Both the position numbers and the translations under genes were made by a program. Shown one piece after another: positions 54,557-62,932 of a DNA stretch of 64,000 nucleotides. The number at the start of each line of letters is the position of its first letter. Positions within the stretch are counted from its first letter, which is position 1. The notes beneath the pieces are model-generated. The model saw only the letters and a program-made list of their open reading frames with translations, did not search any database and had not been told where the DNA came from. Source of the DNA: Nocardia amamiensis (GTDB lineage: Bacteria > Actinomycetota > Actinomycetes > Mycobacteriales > Mycobacteriaceae); assembly GCF_015477605.1 (NCBI RefSeq), contig NZ_JADLQX010000001.1, forward strand, positions 434,001 through 498,000, in the 5' to 3' direction.

Positions 54557-55233
54557 GCGAGGGAAACGCCGAGAAGGAACCGATCACCTTCGTCGACAAC
54601 CGGAAGATCGACCCGGAGACCGGGGAGATTCGCGAACCGGTCGCGGACAACGGCGCCGCGGCCGGTCCGGCCCCGTCGGGCAACGGCGCTGAACTGGACA
54701 ACGGCGTGGATGCTCAGGCACTCGCCGAGACCATCAGCGGCGAACTCGCCGAGCGCACCGCCGATCTGCAGCGGCTGACCGCGGAGTACGCCAACTACCG
54801 GCGCCGGGTCGAGCGCGACCGCAAGGCCACGATCGACGCCGCCAAGGCGTCGGTGGTCACCGAATTGCTGGGCGTGCTCGACGATCTCGACCGGGCGCGG
54901 GCGCACGGCGACCTGGAGTCGGGTCCGCTGAAGTCGGTGGCCGACAAGCTGGCGGTCGCGCTGCAAAAGCAGGGTCTCGAGGAGTTCGGTTCGGAGGGCG
55001 AGCCTTTCGACCCGACCCTGCACGAGGCCGTGCAGCACGAGGGTTCCGGCCACGATCCGGTGATCGGCATTGTGATGCGCAAGGGCTATCGCTTCGGCGA
55101 TAGGGTGCTTCGGCACGCGCTCGTCGGGGTAACCGATGGCGTGGCCGATCTGACGGAAGCCGGCGAGGCAGAGACCGCTGATCGGGTGACGGAAGAGGCA
55201 TCGGACGTTGATGCCGGCGCGAACGACAATTAA
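54553..55233 (+). CDS. grpE: GrpE nucleotide-exchange factor
   Basis: The 226-aa cochaperone starts from GTG within the dnaK stop. A disordered acidic N-terminus is followed by a coiled coil ([20 protein letters not shown]) and the beta-wing domain ([14 protein letters not shown]... [10 protein letters not shown]... [12 protein letters not shown] region, residues about 135-200). It releases ADP from DnaK. It is 24 bp from dnaJ1. Confidence 0.97.
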
Positions 55234-55257
55234 GGACGCGAGAGGAGGAGATGCTCG

Positions 55258-56412
55258 GTGAGCCAACGGGAGTGGATCGAAAAGGACTTCTACAAGGAGC
55301 TGGGTGTTTCCTCCACTGCCTCGCAGGACGAGATCAAGAAGGCCTACCGCAAGCTCGCGCGTGACTTGCACCCGGACGCCAATCCCGGTGATACCAAAGC
55401 CGAGGAGCGGTTCAAAACCGTCAGCGAGGCGCATGCCGTGCTGTCGGATCCGGCCAAGCGCAAGGAGTACGACGACACACGCAAGCTCTTCGCGGGCGGC
55501 GGATACAGCCGGGGCGGCTTCGGTTCCGGCGCGGGCGGGTTCTCGCAGGAGTTCAACCTCGGGGACATCTTCGGCGGCGCGACCGCAGGCGACGGTGGCC
55601 TCGGCGACCTGCTCGGCGGTCTGTTCAACCGGGGCGGCACGCGGACCTCGAGCCGCCCCCGGCGCGGCTCCGACGTGGAGACCGAGACGACCCTCGGTTT
55701 CCGGGAGGCCGCCCAGGGCGTCACGGTTCCGCTGCGGATGACCAGCCCCTCGCCGTGCACCACGTGTCACGGCAGCGGCGCCAAGCCGGGGACGAGTCCG
55801 CGAGTCTGCCCGGTTTGCAACGGAAACGGCGTGGTCAGCCGCAACCAGGGCGCGTTCGGCTTCAGCGAGCCGTGCGACGAGTGCCGGGGCAGCGGTTCGA
55901 TCATCGACGATCCGTGCGCCGACTGCCGCGGCAGCGGAATCCAGAACCGCACACGCACCATCACGGTGCGGATTCCCCCTGGAGTCGGTGACGGCCAACG
56001 GATCCGGCTGGCCGGTCAGGGCGAGGCGGGGCTGCGTGGGGCGCCCTCGGGCGACCTCTACGTCACGGTCCACGTCAGCCAGGACAAGGTCTTCGGCCGC
56101 AGCGGCGACGACCTGACCCTGGTACTTCCGGTCAGCTACAGCGAATTGGTGCTCGGCACCACGGTTTCGGTGCCCACGCTGGAGGGCCGGGTCGGCGTCA
56201 AGGTGCCGCCGGGCACCGCCGACGGCCGTATCCTGCGAGTGCGCGGCCGCGGCGTGCCCAAGCGCGGTGGCGGCGCGGGTGACCTGCTGGTGACCGTCAA
56301 GGTGGCGGTGCCGCAGAAGCTGGACAGTGACGCCGTGGATGCGCTCCAGCGCTACCAGGAGGCGGAGCGGGCCAGTGGTTTCGATCCACGTGCGGGATGG
56401 GCGGGTGCGTGA
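55258..56412 (+). CDS. dnaJ1: DnaJ cochaperone (DnaJ1)
   Basis: The 384-aa type I J-protein starts from GTG behind GAGAGGAGGAG. The J-domain has HPD in [18 protein letters not shown] near residue 40. A Gly-rich region follows, then four CxxCxGxG zinc motifs ([32 protein letters not shown], residues about 165-235) and the C-terminal peptide-binding domain. It stimulates DnaK ATPase. Its stop overlaps the ATG of hspR by 1 nt. Confidence 0.97.
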   Translation: MSQREWIEKDFYKELGVSSTASQDEIKKAYRKLARDLHPDANPGDTKAEERFKTVSEAHAVLSDPAKRKEYDDTRKLFAGGGYSRGGFGSGAGGFSQEFNLGDIFGGATAGDGGLGDLLGGLFNRGGTRTSSRPRRGSDVETETTLGFREAAQGVTVPLRMTSPSPCTTCHGSGAKPGTSPRVCPVCNGNGVVSRNQGAFGFSEPCDECRGSGSIIDDPCADCRGSGIQNRTRTITVRIPPGVGDGQRIRLAGQGEAGLRGAPSGDLYVTVHVSQDKVFGRSGDDLTLVLPVSYSELVLGTTVSVPTLEGRVGVKVPPGTADGRILRVRGRGVPKRGGGAGDLLVTVKVAVPQKLDSDAVDALQRYQEAERASGFDPRAGWAGA

Positions 56413-56831
56413 TGTCCTCTGAACCGAAGAACGCGTCCGGTGGGGCGCGCGCCGAGTTCTTCATGATCTCGGTGGCGGCCCAGCTGGCCGGCATGCACGC
56501 GCAGACGCTGCGCACGTATGACCGTCTGGGACTGGTTACGCCGCAACGCACTTCGGGCGGCGGGCGGCGCTACTCGGCCAGGGATGTGGAGCTGCTGCGC
56601 GAGGTGCAGCGGCTGTCCCAGGACGAGGGCGTCAACCTGGCGGGCATCAAGCGCATCATCGAACTGACCAATCAGGTGGAGGACCTGCGCCAGCAGGTCG
56701 CCGAGCTGTCGGCCGAGCTGGAGCGGATGCGGGCGGGCTACCGTCCCGATCTCTCGCCTCCGCAACGCAGTACCGCGTTGGTCGTCTGGCAGCCGCGCAA
56801 TCGCCGCGACGACAGCCACCGCCGGCGGTAA
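56412..56831 (+). CDS. hspR: HspR heat-shock repressor (MerR family)
   Basis: The 139-aa MerR-type regulator has FFMISVAAQLAGMHAQTLRT, YDRLGLVTPQRTSGGGRRYS and SARDVELLREVQRLS (winged helix-turn-helix, residues 12-65). A coiled coil (NQVEDLRQQVAELSAELERM) and a basic tail follow. HspR binds HAIR sequences as a DnaK-dependent repressor of dnaK and clpB, and both promoters in this window carry matching sites. The ATG overlaps the dnaJ1 stop, so it is the last gene of a four-gene operon. Confidence 0.97.
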   Translation: MSSEPKNASGGARAEFFMISVAAQLAGMHAQTLRTYDRLGLVTPQRTSGGGRRYSARDVELLREVQRLSQDEGVNLAGIKRIIELTNQVEDLRQQVAELSAELERMRAGYRPDLSPPQRSTALVVWQPRNRRDDSHRRR

Positions 56832-56841
56832 CCACACCACC

Positions 56842-56888
56842 AGGCCCCCGGCCTCCGATCGCGCATCGCGATCCGAGTCCGGGGGCCT
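56842..56888 (+). terminator. Terminator of the dnaK operon
   Basis: AGGCCCCC (56842-56849) and GGGGGCCT (56881-56888) pair across an interior that itself can fold. It lies 10 bp after the hspR stop. The rest of the 530-bp gap to 57361 has no gene. Confidence 0.65.
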
Positions 56889-56937
56889 TGCCGTATCGGT
56901 GGGCCGCCGTCTGATTTGCTGGCGGTAAACCGGGATA

Positions 56938-56957
56938 TGTACGTCGTATATCGTACA
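56938..56957. promoter_or_regulatory. TGTACG/CGTACA palindrome in the gap before the flavohemoglobin gene
   Basis: TGTACG, eight bases (TCGTATAT) and CGTACA form a perfect 6-bp-arm palindrome in an AT-rich patch. It is over 400 bp from the next start codon (57362), so it could serve a distant promoter or an unrecognised short transcript. Confidence 0.4.
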
Positions 56958-57361
56958 AATCACGCGATTTTCGCGTCGAATCACCTGGGAGATTTCACCA
57001 TAGATTGGTCGACGGTATCGGCGGCGTACGGATGTTCCGTGGTCGCGGCGTCGGTTCGAATGTTGCCCTGCAGTCGCTGGAACAGACCGATCGGGACGTA
57101 ATTTTCCAAGCGGGCCATGTAAATTCGGCGGGCATCCGGCCGATTTGGCGCCAGATCCGCCGTCTTGCAGTCGGTTTCTCTGGCGTGTCTCGCTTGGCGC
57201 CCTCGTTTTACCGAAATTACACGCGTGATGTTCCATCGAAGGATTCCGTAGCTGGCAAACCTCGCCTACACTCCTTGCCATCGGCTGCTGTCGAGTGGCC
57301 CCGCAGCACCTCACTCGTCGGCATGATTCGTGTACGAGTGCGAAATGGGGTTGTGAGAGCA

Positions 57362-58531
57362 ATGGATTCACGCACTGTCGCTTTGATCAGAACCACATTC
57401 AAGGCGGTTGCTGCGGAGGATGGGGGGCCGGAAAAACTGGCCAGATCGTTCTACGCGATCTTGTTCACCGACTACCCGCACGTCCGCGATTTCTTTCCGG
57501 CCGCGATGGACTCCCAGCGCGATCGCCTGGTCAAGGCGATCTCCTACGCGCTGGACCGGTTGGAGGAGCCCGAGAAGCTCCTACCCTTCCTCGCCCAATT
57601 GGGCAGGGACCACCGTAAATACGGCGTGCAGGCCGTGCACTACACCGCCGTGGCCGGCGCGCTGAAGACGGCCGTCAAGGTGTTCGCGGGAACCGAGATG
57701 TGGACCGACGAGGTCGACCGGGCCTGGGACGAGGGCCTGAAGATCATCTCCGACACCATGATCGGCGCGGCGGACAAGGAGAGCACGCCGCCGGTGTGGA
57801 CCGGCACCGTCATCGAGCGGCGCGAGGTGCTGCGCAACCTGATCGTCGTCCGGCTGCAACTCGACCAGCCGATGCGGTATGCCGCGGGCCAGTACCTGAG
57901 CGTGCAGATTCCGTCGCGGCCGCGGATGTGGCGGTACCTCTCACCCGCCGTGCCCGCGAACGCCAACGGTGAGATCGAATTCCACGTCCGGGGTGTGCTC
58001 GGCGGCTGGGTCAGTTCGGCCATCGTCGCCCAGACCGCTGTCGGCGACCAATGGCTGCTCGGCTCGCCGCTCGGTGGACTCGGTATCCCGCGCAACACCA
58101 AGCGCAAGATGCTGATGGTCGGCTGCGGCACCGGCCTCGCGCCGCTGCGCGCGCAGCTCATGGCGATGGCACAGCGGCGAACCAATCCCAAGGTGCACCT
58201 GTTCATCGGGGGCCACCATCCGTGCGACCTCTACGATCTGGATACGTTGAACGACCTGGCGTTGGCCAACCGCTGGCTCACCGTCACGCCGGTGACCGAG
58301 CACGAGGACAACCCGTGGTGGCACGTCGAACCCGACGAGCCGCGCGGCCCGTGGCCGAGCCTGGAGCCGCGGGTCATCGGGCAGATCGGCAAGGTTGTCG
58401 CGAGCTTCGGTCCCTGGGCCGACCGCGACGTCCAGATCGTCGGTTCGCCCTCGATGGTGCAGACCACGAAGTTCCGTCTCATGGCTGCGGGGACGATGGC
58501 CAAGAACATCCGCCACGATCCGCTGTTCTGA
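57362..58531 (+). CDS. Flavohemoglobin-like protein (globin plus FAD/NAD domains), type II-like
   Basis: The 389-aa protein has an N-terminal globin fold (residues 1-135): Tyr31 in SFYAILF at the B10 position and His84 in GRDHRKYGV as proximal ligand. An FAD domain with MWRYLSPAVPANANGEIEFH near residue 185 and an NAD domain with MVGCGTGLAPLRAQL near 257 follow. The best mycobacterial match is Rv0385, a type II flavohemoglobin described as oxidising D-lactate rather than detoxifying NO. A shorter start at ATG 57362 is taken; upstream in-frame sequence has no globin features. It is convergent with two related genes. Confidence 0.82.
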   Translation: MDSRTVALIRTTFKAVAAEDGGPEKLARSFYAILFTDYPHVRDFFPAAMDSQRDRLVKAISYALDRLEEPEKLLPFLAQLGRDHRKYGVQAVHYTAVAGALKTAVKVFAGTEMWTDEVDRAWDEGLKIISDTMIGAADKESTPPVWTGTVIERREVLRNLIVVRLQLDQPMRYAAGQYLSVQIPSRPRMWRYLSPAVPANANGEIEFHVRGVLGGWVSSAIVAQTAVGDQWLLGSPLGGLGIPRNTKRKMLMVGCGTGLAPLRAQLMAMAQRRTNPKVHLFIGGHHPCDLYDLDTLNDLALANRWLTVTPVTEHEDNPWWHVEPDEPRGPWPSLEPRVIGQIGKVVASFGPWADRDVQIVGSPSMVQTTKFRLMAAGTMAKNIRHDPLF

Positions 58532-58551
58532 CTTTGTCGCGCCGAGCTTGT

Positions 58552-59346
58552 TCAGAGTCCTTCGAATTGGATCAATTCCGCCGGGGTGCCGGTTTCGAGC
58601 AGGCGCTCGACGGTGGTCTGCACCATCGCGGGGGAGCCGCAGACCAGCACCTGGTGGTCCAGGAACGCGCCGTGCGAGCCGACCACGTCGGCGAGCGTGC
58701 CGTACAGCAGGTCGTCGGGCGGGAAGCCGATGTCCACCCGGGACTGCTCGTACCACTCGTCCACCCAGTCCGGGTCCTCCGGGCTTTCCACCACGGGAAT
58801 CACGGTGAGCCAGGGCAATTCACCGGCCAGCAGGTACAGCATGTCCTCGGCGTACAGGTCGCGCGGGTATCGCCCGCCGACGAACAGGTAGGTGCGCGGC
58901 GGCTCCGGCTTCCGGGCCAGATCGAGGATCTGCGCGCGCATCGGCGCCAATCCCGTGCCGCCCGCGATCATCACCACCTCGGCGCCGTCCGGGTCCACCC
59001 AGAATCCGCCGAGCGGAGCGCCGATCCGCCACTCGTCGCCCGGCTGGGTGTCGGCCACGATCGCGCCGCTGCACCAGCCGCCCGGCACCGTGCGCACGTG
59101 GAACTCCAGTTTGCCGTCCAGCGAGGGCGGCAGCGCCGGGGAGAGCCTGCGCCGCACACCAGGGTGCTGCGGCACCCGCACCTCGACGGACTGGCCCGCG
59201 GCGAACGGCACGAACTCGCCGATCAACCGGATCACCGCGAGGTCGTGACGCAGCCGATGATGGCCGACGACGGTCGAGGTCCACTCCGGCGCCTCATGCG
59301 CGCCGTTACCGAGCATGCTCGGATCCCCCACCGGGGCCTCCTTCAT
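58552..59346 (-). CDS. Flavohemoglobin-like reductase without globin domain
   Basis: The 264-aa protein consists of the FAD-binding barrel (VRRRLSPALPPSLDGKLEFH) and NAD domain (MIAGGTGLAPMRAQILDLAR near residue 135, LVCGSPAMVQTTVERLLETG near the end). It lacks the globin. Its start follows the stop of the upstream globin-bearing paralogue directly (stop codon at 59347-59349, ATG at 59344-59346). It may act as an extra or alternative reductase for that partner, or serve a different acceptor. It probably arose by duplication with loss of the globin half. Confidence 0.8.
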   Translation of the reverse strand: MKEAPVGDPSMLGNGAHEAPEWTSTVVGHHRLRHDLAVIRLIGEFVPFAAGQSVEVRVPQHPGVRRRLSPALPPSLDGKLEFHVRTVPGGWCSGAIVADTQPGDEWRIGAPLGGFWVDPDGAEVVMIAGGTGLAPMRAQILDLARKPEPPRTYLFVGGRYPRDLYAEDMLYLLAGELPWLTVIPVVESPEDPDWVDEWYEQSRVDIGFPPDDLLYGTLADVVGSHGAFLDHQVLVCGSPAMVQTTVERLLETGTPAELIQFEGL

Positions 59347-60504
59347 TTACACAGGGTCGCAGCTGATGATCTGCTCGGGCGTGCCGACGGCGATGAGTGC
59401 GCGCCGGGTGTCCGCGATCATGCGCGCCGACCCGGCGATCTGGATCTGCCGGTCCGCCCACGCGCCGAAGCTCGCGACCACGGCGCCCAGGTTACCGATC
59501 AGCCGCCGGTGCATGCCGTACGGTGCGTCCTGCGCTGGATGTGGGTACCACCACGGGTTGGTCTTCTGCTCGCATACCGGAACGATGGTCAGCCACGGGT
59601 TGCTCTGCGACAGCTGCCACATGTTCTCCACGTCGTACAGGTCGCAGGGGTAACGGCCGCCGATGAAGAAGTGCACCCGCGGGTTGATGCCGCGCTGGCC
59701 CATCTCGATCAACTGGGCGCGCAGCGGGGCGATGCCGGTTCCCGCGCCGATCATCAGCACGTCACGGCCGCTGTCCCGGTCGACGTGCAGGCCGCCCAGC
59801 GGTCCGGCGATCTGCCACCGGTCGCCGACCCTGGTCTCGTTGACGATCGCGGGGCTCACCCACCCGCCGCGGATCTTGCGCACGTGGAACTCGATCTCGC
59901 CATACGGATTGGACGGGATCGCCGGCGAGAGGTAACGCCACATCTTCGGGCGCTGCGGCACGCAGACCGGCACGTACTGCCCGGCCTGGTAGGGCACCGG
60001 CCCGTCGGACTGCAGGCGCACGATGGCCAGGTCCTCCAGCACGCGGCGATGACCGACCACGGTCGCCTCCCAGTACGGCTGGGACTTGTCGGAGTTGGCG
60101 CCGATGGCCATGGACGCGGAGATCAGGATGGTGATGTCACGCCAGCCTTCCTCCAGGCCGCGGTGCCAGGCGGCGCCGTTGTAGACCCGGAACGCGGCCA
60201 GCAGGGCGCGCCCGGCGATGTCGTAGTGCGCGGCCTCGACGCCGAATTTGCGGTGGTCGCGGGCGAGTTGTTCCAGGAACTTCTGGGCCCGGTCCCAGTC
60301 CTCCAGGTGGTCGAGCACGTACTGGATGGCCGTGGCTATCCGCTTGGCCTGCATGTCCATGGCGGGTGGGAACAACTCGCGCAGCCGGGGGTTCTCGGCG
60401 AACAAATGTCCGTAGAACGCACTGACCAACCGCTCGGGTCCATTCGGCGATTCGATCACCGAACGAAAATTGGCGCGGACCAGCGCAGCCGAACGCGCAT
60501 CCAC
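59347..60504 (-). CDS. Flavohemoglobin, type II (Rv0385-like)
   Basis: The 385-aa protein has a globin domain (Tyr31 in SAFYGHLF, proximal His84 in ARDHRKFGV), an FAD domain with MWRYLSPAIPSNPYGEIEFH and an NAD domain with MIGAGTGIAPLRAQLIEM near residue 262. It follows mycobacterial Rv0385, which is also close to clpB. It is the first gene of a two-gene operon with the reductase-only paralogue. Likely role: heme-flavin electron transfer from D-lactate or NAD(P)H to oxygen; the substrate is inferred from the family. Confidence 0.85.
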   Translation of the reverse strand: MDARSAALVRANFRSVIESPNGPERLVSAFYGHLFAENPRLRELFPPAMDMQAKRIATAIQYVLDHLEDWDRAQKFLEQLARDHRKFGVEAAHYDIAGRALLAAFRVYNGAAWHRGLEEGWRDITILISASMAIGANSDKSQPYWEATVVGHRRVLEDLAIVRLQSDGPVPYQAGQYVPVCVPQRPKMWRYLSPAIPSNPYGEIEFHVRKIRGGWVSPAIVNETRVGDRWQIAGPLGGLHVDRDSGRDVLMIGAGTGIAPLRAQLIEMGQRGINPRVHFFIGGRYPCDLYDVENMWQLSQSNPWLTIVPVCEQKTNPWWYPHPAQDAPYGMHRRLIGNLGAVVASFGAWADRQIQIAGSARMIADTRRALIAVGTPEQIISCDPV

Positions 60505-60730
60505 GACGTCGAGCTTCCTTTCCCTCAGTTCTGCCCGGGGACATACCCGTTACCGGCGGTCTCCCGCCGACAAGTATCCCCGAAAATGCCGTGGTCGTGT
60601 TGGGTATAAGGCGTAAGACCCGGCCGAACGGTAATCGGTGGGCAAACGGCGATGTCACTGACCCGCTCTGGGGGCGTCGCGGAAGAGCCGCACCGAAACC
60701 CTCGCCGCGTCGTCGCGGTGAGACGGCCGG

Positions 60731-61615
60731 TCAGGCCCCGGCGGCAGCACGGACCGCGGGCACGACCTGCTCGGTATAACGACGGATCTGCTCGACCGGT
60801 TCCCCGTCGGTCGGCCAGAAGACGAATCCGTCGATCCGCTGGTCGCGGTGCAGTGCCAGCAGGTCGTCGACCCAGCGCTCGGGCGGGCCCTCGAGGAAGC
60901 CGTGGTCGGCTCCGTCCGCGGTGATGGTCCCGGACACGTTGTAGACCCGCCGCACCTCGAGCGGATCCCGGTCGGCTGCCGCGGCGGCGTCGTCGATGCG
61001 CCTGCCCGCTTCGGCGAGCAACTCCGGCGGCGCCCACGCGGCCGAGGGCACCCAGCCGTCGGCGAGGCGACCGGTCAGCTCGAGCATGCGCGGTCCCTTC
61101 GCGCCGACCCAGATGCCGGGACGGTGGCGCGGACGTGGGCCGGGGTGAGCGCCCGCGAGCGAGTAGAACACGCCCGGCACGCGGACCGATCGCTCGTCGC
61201 TCCACATCGCCCGGATCACCGCGATCGCCTCGGCCAGGGCTCGCACCGCCTCGCCGCCGGTCCGGCGCGGCCCGCCCATCCCGGCGACGGCATCCCAGAA
61301 GGCGCCTGCGCCGAGGCCGAGATGTATCCGGCCGTCGCTGACGATATCGAGAGAGGCCACCGATTTCGCGAGAATCGCGGGGTCACGCAACGGAAGGTTG
61401 GCCACGTCGGGAAAGAAGCTCACCCGCGTTGTGCGCGCCGCGAGTGCGGTGATCAGCGTCCAGGTGTCCAAGAAGCGGCGCTGATAGGGGTGGTCCTGGA
61501 TGCCGATCAGGTCGAGCCCGGACCCGTCGGCATACGCGCTCAGCTCGGTGAGCTGCCGGTAGTTGTCGGCTTCGGGAATCAGGAACAGGCCGAATTCGGG
61601 CGGTCGGGTGCTCAC
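60731..61615 (-). CDS. LLM-class flavin (F420)-dependent oxidoreductase
   Basis: The 294-aa TIM-barrel protein of the luciferase-like family starts from GTG (VSTRPPEFGLFLIPEADNYR) behind GGAGG. IGIQDHPYQRRFLDTWTLIT, LARTTRVSFFPDVANLPL and GLGAGAFWDAVAGMGG mark the cofactor side; actinobacterial members of this length usually use F420. The C-terminal GFVFWPTDGEPVEQI closes the barrel. It is 58 bp from the quinone-reductase gene on the same strand, so the two are likely cotranscribed. The substrate is unknown. Confidence 0.85.
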   Translation of the reverse strand: MSTRPPEFGLFLIPEADNYRQLTELSAYADGSGLDLIGIQDHPYQRRFLDTWTLITALAARTTRVSFFPDVANLPLRDPAILAKSVASLDIVSDGRIHLGLGAGAFWDAVAGMGGPRRTGGEAVRALAEAIAVIRAMWSDERSVRVPGVFYSLAGAHPGPRPRHRPGIWVGAKGPRMLELTGRLADGWVPSAAWAPPELLAEAGRRIDDAAAAADRDPLEVRRVYNVSGTITADGADHGFLEGPPERWVDDLLALHRDQRIDGFVFWPTDGEPVEQIRRYTEQVVPAVRAAAGA

Positions 61616-61673
61616 GCACACCTCCGGGAGGTCTCGCGGGACGTCGATCCAGCGTCAGGGCCGGAGGTGGCGC

Positions 61674-62609
61674 TCAAATGGCGAGCACGGTCTTGCCGCG
61701 CGCGCCGGGCGCGCCGATGACCGCGGGACCGTCCGCGAGCGGAACGGTCGCGTCGATCGGCACCACTACGTCGCCTGCCGCGACCCGCTGGATGAGCCGG
61801 GCCAATTCGGGGGCTTTGCCCTTGGATTCGATGTTGCCGCCCTTGATGGACCGGGCGCGCAAGGCGTCCTCGTCGGCGGCGAAGGTAGTGGAGTAGACCG
61901 TCCCGCCGTCGCGGACGAGGGCGGTCAGCTCGGTGAGCGCCTCGGGCGGGCTCACCAGGTCGAACAGGACGTCGATGCCCTCGGGATGGGCGGCGAGAAC
62001 CTGGTCGCGCACCGGGCCCGCGGTGTAGTCGACCGTCTCGGCCGCACCGAGACGGGTGATCTGGTCGGCGGAGTCGCCCCGCGCCGTCGCGATGACGTGC
62101 GCGCCCGCGATATTGGCCAGCTGCACCAGGAACGAGCCGACGCCACCGGTGGCGCCCACGATCAGCACGGTCTGGCCGGGTTGGATATTGGTGGCGTCCA
62201 CGAGATCCTGCGCGGTGACCCCCGCGGTCGGCAACGCCGCGGCCTGAACGGTCGGGACGCCGACCGGGATCGGTACCAGGGTGCCGCCTTCGGGCAGCAC
62301 CGCGTACTCGGCGAAGCTGCCGTGGCCGACCGGCGGTGTGAGGAACTTGCCCACCACCCGGTCGCCGACCGCGAACCGGCTGACGCCGGCGCCGAGCGTG
62401 GCCACGGTGCCCGCGCCGTCCACCCCGAGGATCATCGGAAAATCGTGCGGCAGCTTGCCGTCCAGTATTCCGGAGGCCACCTTCTGGTCGAACGGGTTCA
62501 CCCCCGCCGCCTGGAGTTGCACCCGCACGGTTCCCGGCCCCGGCTCGGGTATCGGCATCTCGGCTAGCTCTGGTGTCGCTCCGAACTTCCGTACCACGAT
62601 CGCGCGCAT
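61674..62609 (-). CDS. NADP-dependent oxidoreductase (quinone reductase-like MDR)
   Basis: The 311-aa zinc-free medium-chain reductase starts MRAIVVRKFGATPELAEMPI. The nucleotide loop TVLIVGATGGVGSFLVQLAN is near residue 145, followed by DYTAGPVRDQVL and VLFDLVSP. No catalytic zinc ligands are visible. The family reduces quinones or enones with NADPH. The neighbouring LLM oxidoreductase gene suggests shared use on a small carbonyl or aromatic compound, but this is inference. Confidence 0.87.
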   Translation of the reverse strand: MRAIVVRKFGATPELAEMPIPEPGPGTVRVQLQAAGVNPFDQKVASGILDGKLPHDFPMILGVDGAGTVATLGAGVSRFAVGDRVVGKFLTPPVGHGSFAEYAVLPEGGTLVPIPVGVPTVQAAALPTAGVTAQDLVDATNIQPGQTVLIVGATGGVGSFLVQLANIAGAHVIATARGDSADQITRLGAAETVDYTAGPVRDQVLAAHPEGIDVLFDLVSPPEALTELTALVRDGGTVYSTTFAADEDALRARSIKGGNIESKGKAPELARLIQRVAAGDVVVPIDATVPLADGPAVIGAPGARGKTVLAI

Positions 62610-62812
62610 CCGTTGGCTCCTCGACTAGGGCTGAATGGTGATGCATCGACTGACGGCCGTCGCCATCGTAGGCACCCGAAGGTCATCTACATGCGCAATC
62701 ATCGCATCGGCGGTGTCGGAGTCGTCGTTTTCGCCGATATCGGGGCGTAGCGTTCGACTTGATCCGGCGAGCGGGCACGAGCGTCGGAACGGCTCGACGA
62801 AAAGATCCAAAA

Positions 62813-62833
62813 CTTGAGTGGAACAGACTCAAC
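62813..62833. promoter_or_regulatory. HAIR operator (HspR) upstream of clpB
   Basis: CTTGAGT, seven bases, ACTCAAC matches the HspR repeat except at the last base. It lies 100 bp before the clpB start. The rest of the 323-bp gap 62610-62932 has no gene. Confidence 0.85.
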
Positions 62834-62932
62834 CTTTCGAACGTTGGACGGATAGGAACGGTGCCGAGCCGGACGGTGGTCGTGCGAGATCGCGCTGGGC
62901 GCCGTGCGAATCGACTAGTAGGAAGGTGACTC

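Noticed and set aside
58051..60609. Open frame of 852 codons on the plus strand over the flavohemoglobin cluster
   Set aside because: It runs out of frame through the end of the first flavohemoglobin gene and antisense to the other two. Its translation is Arg/His-rich without domains.
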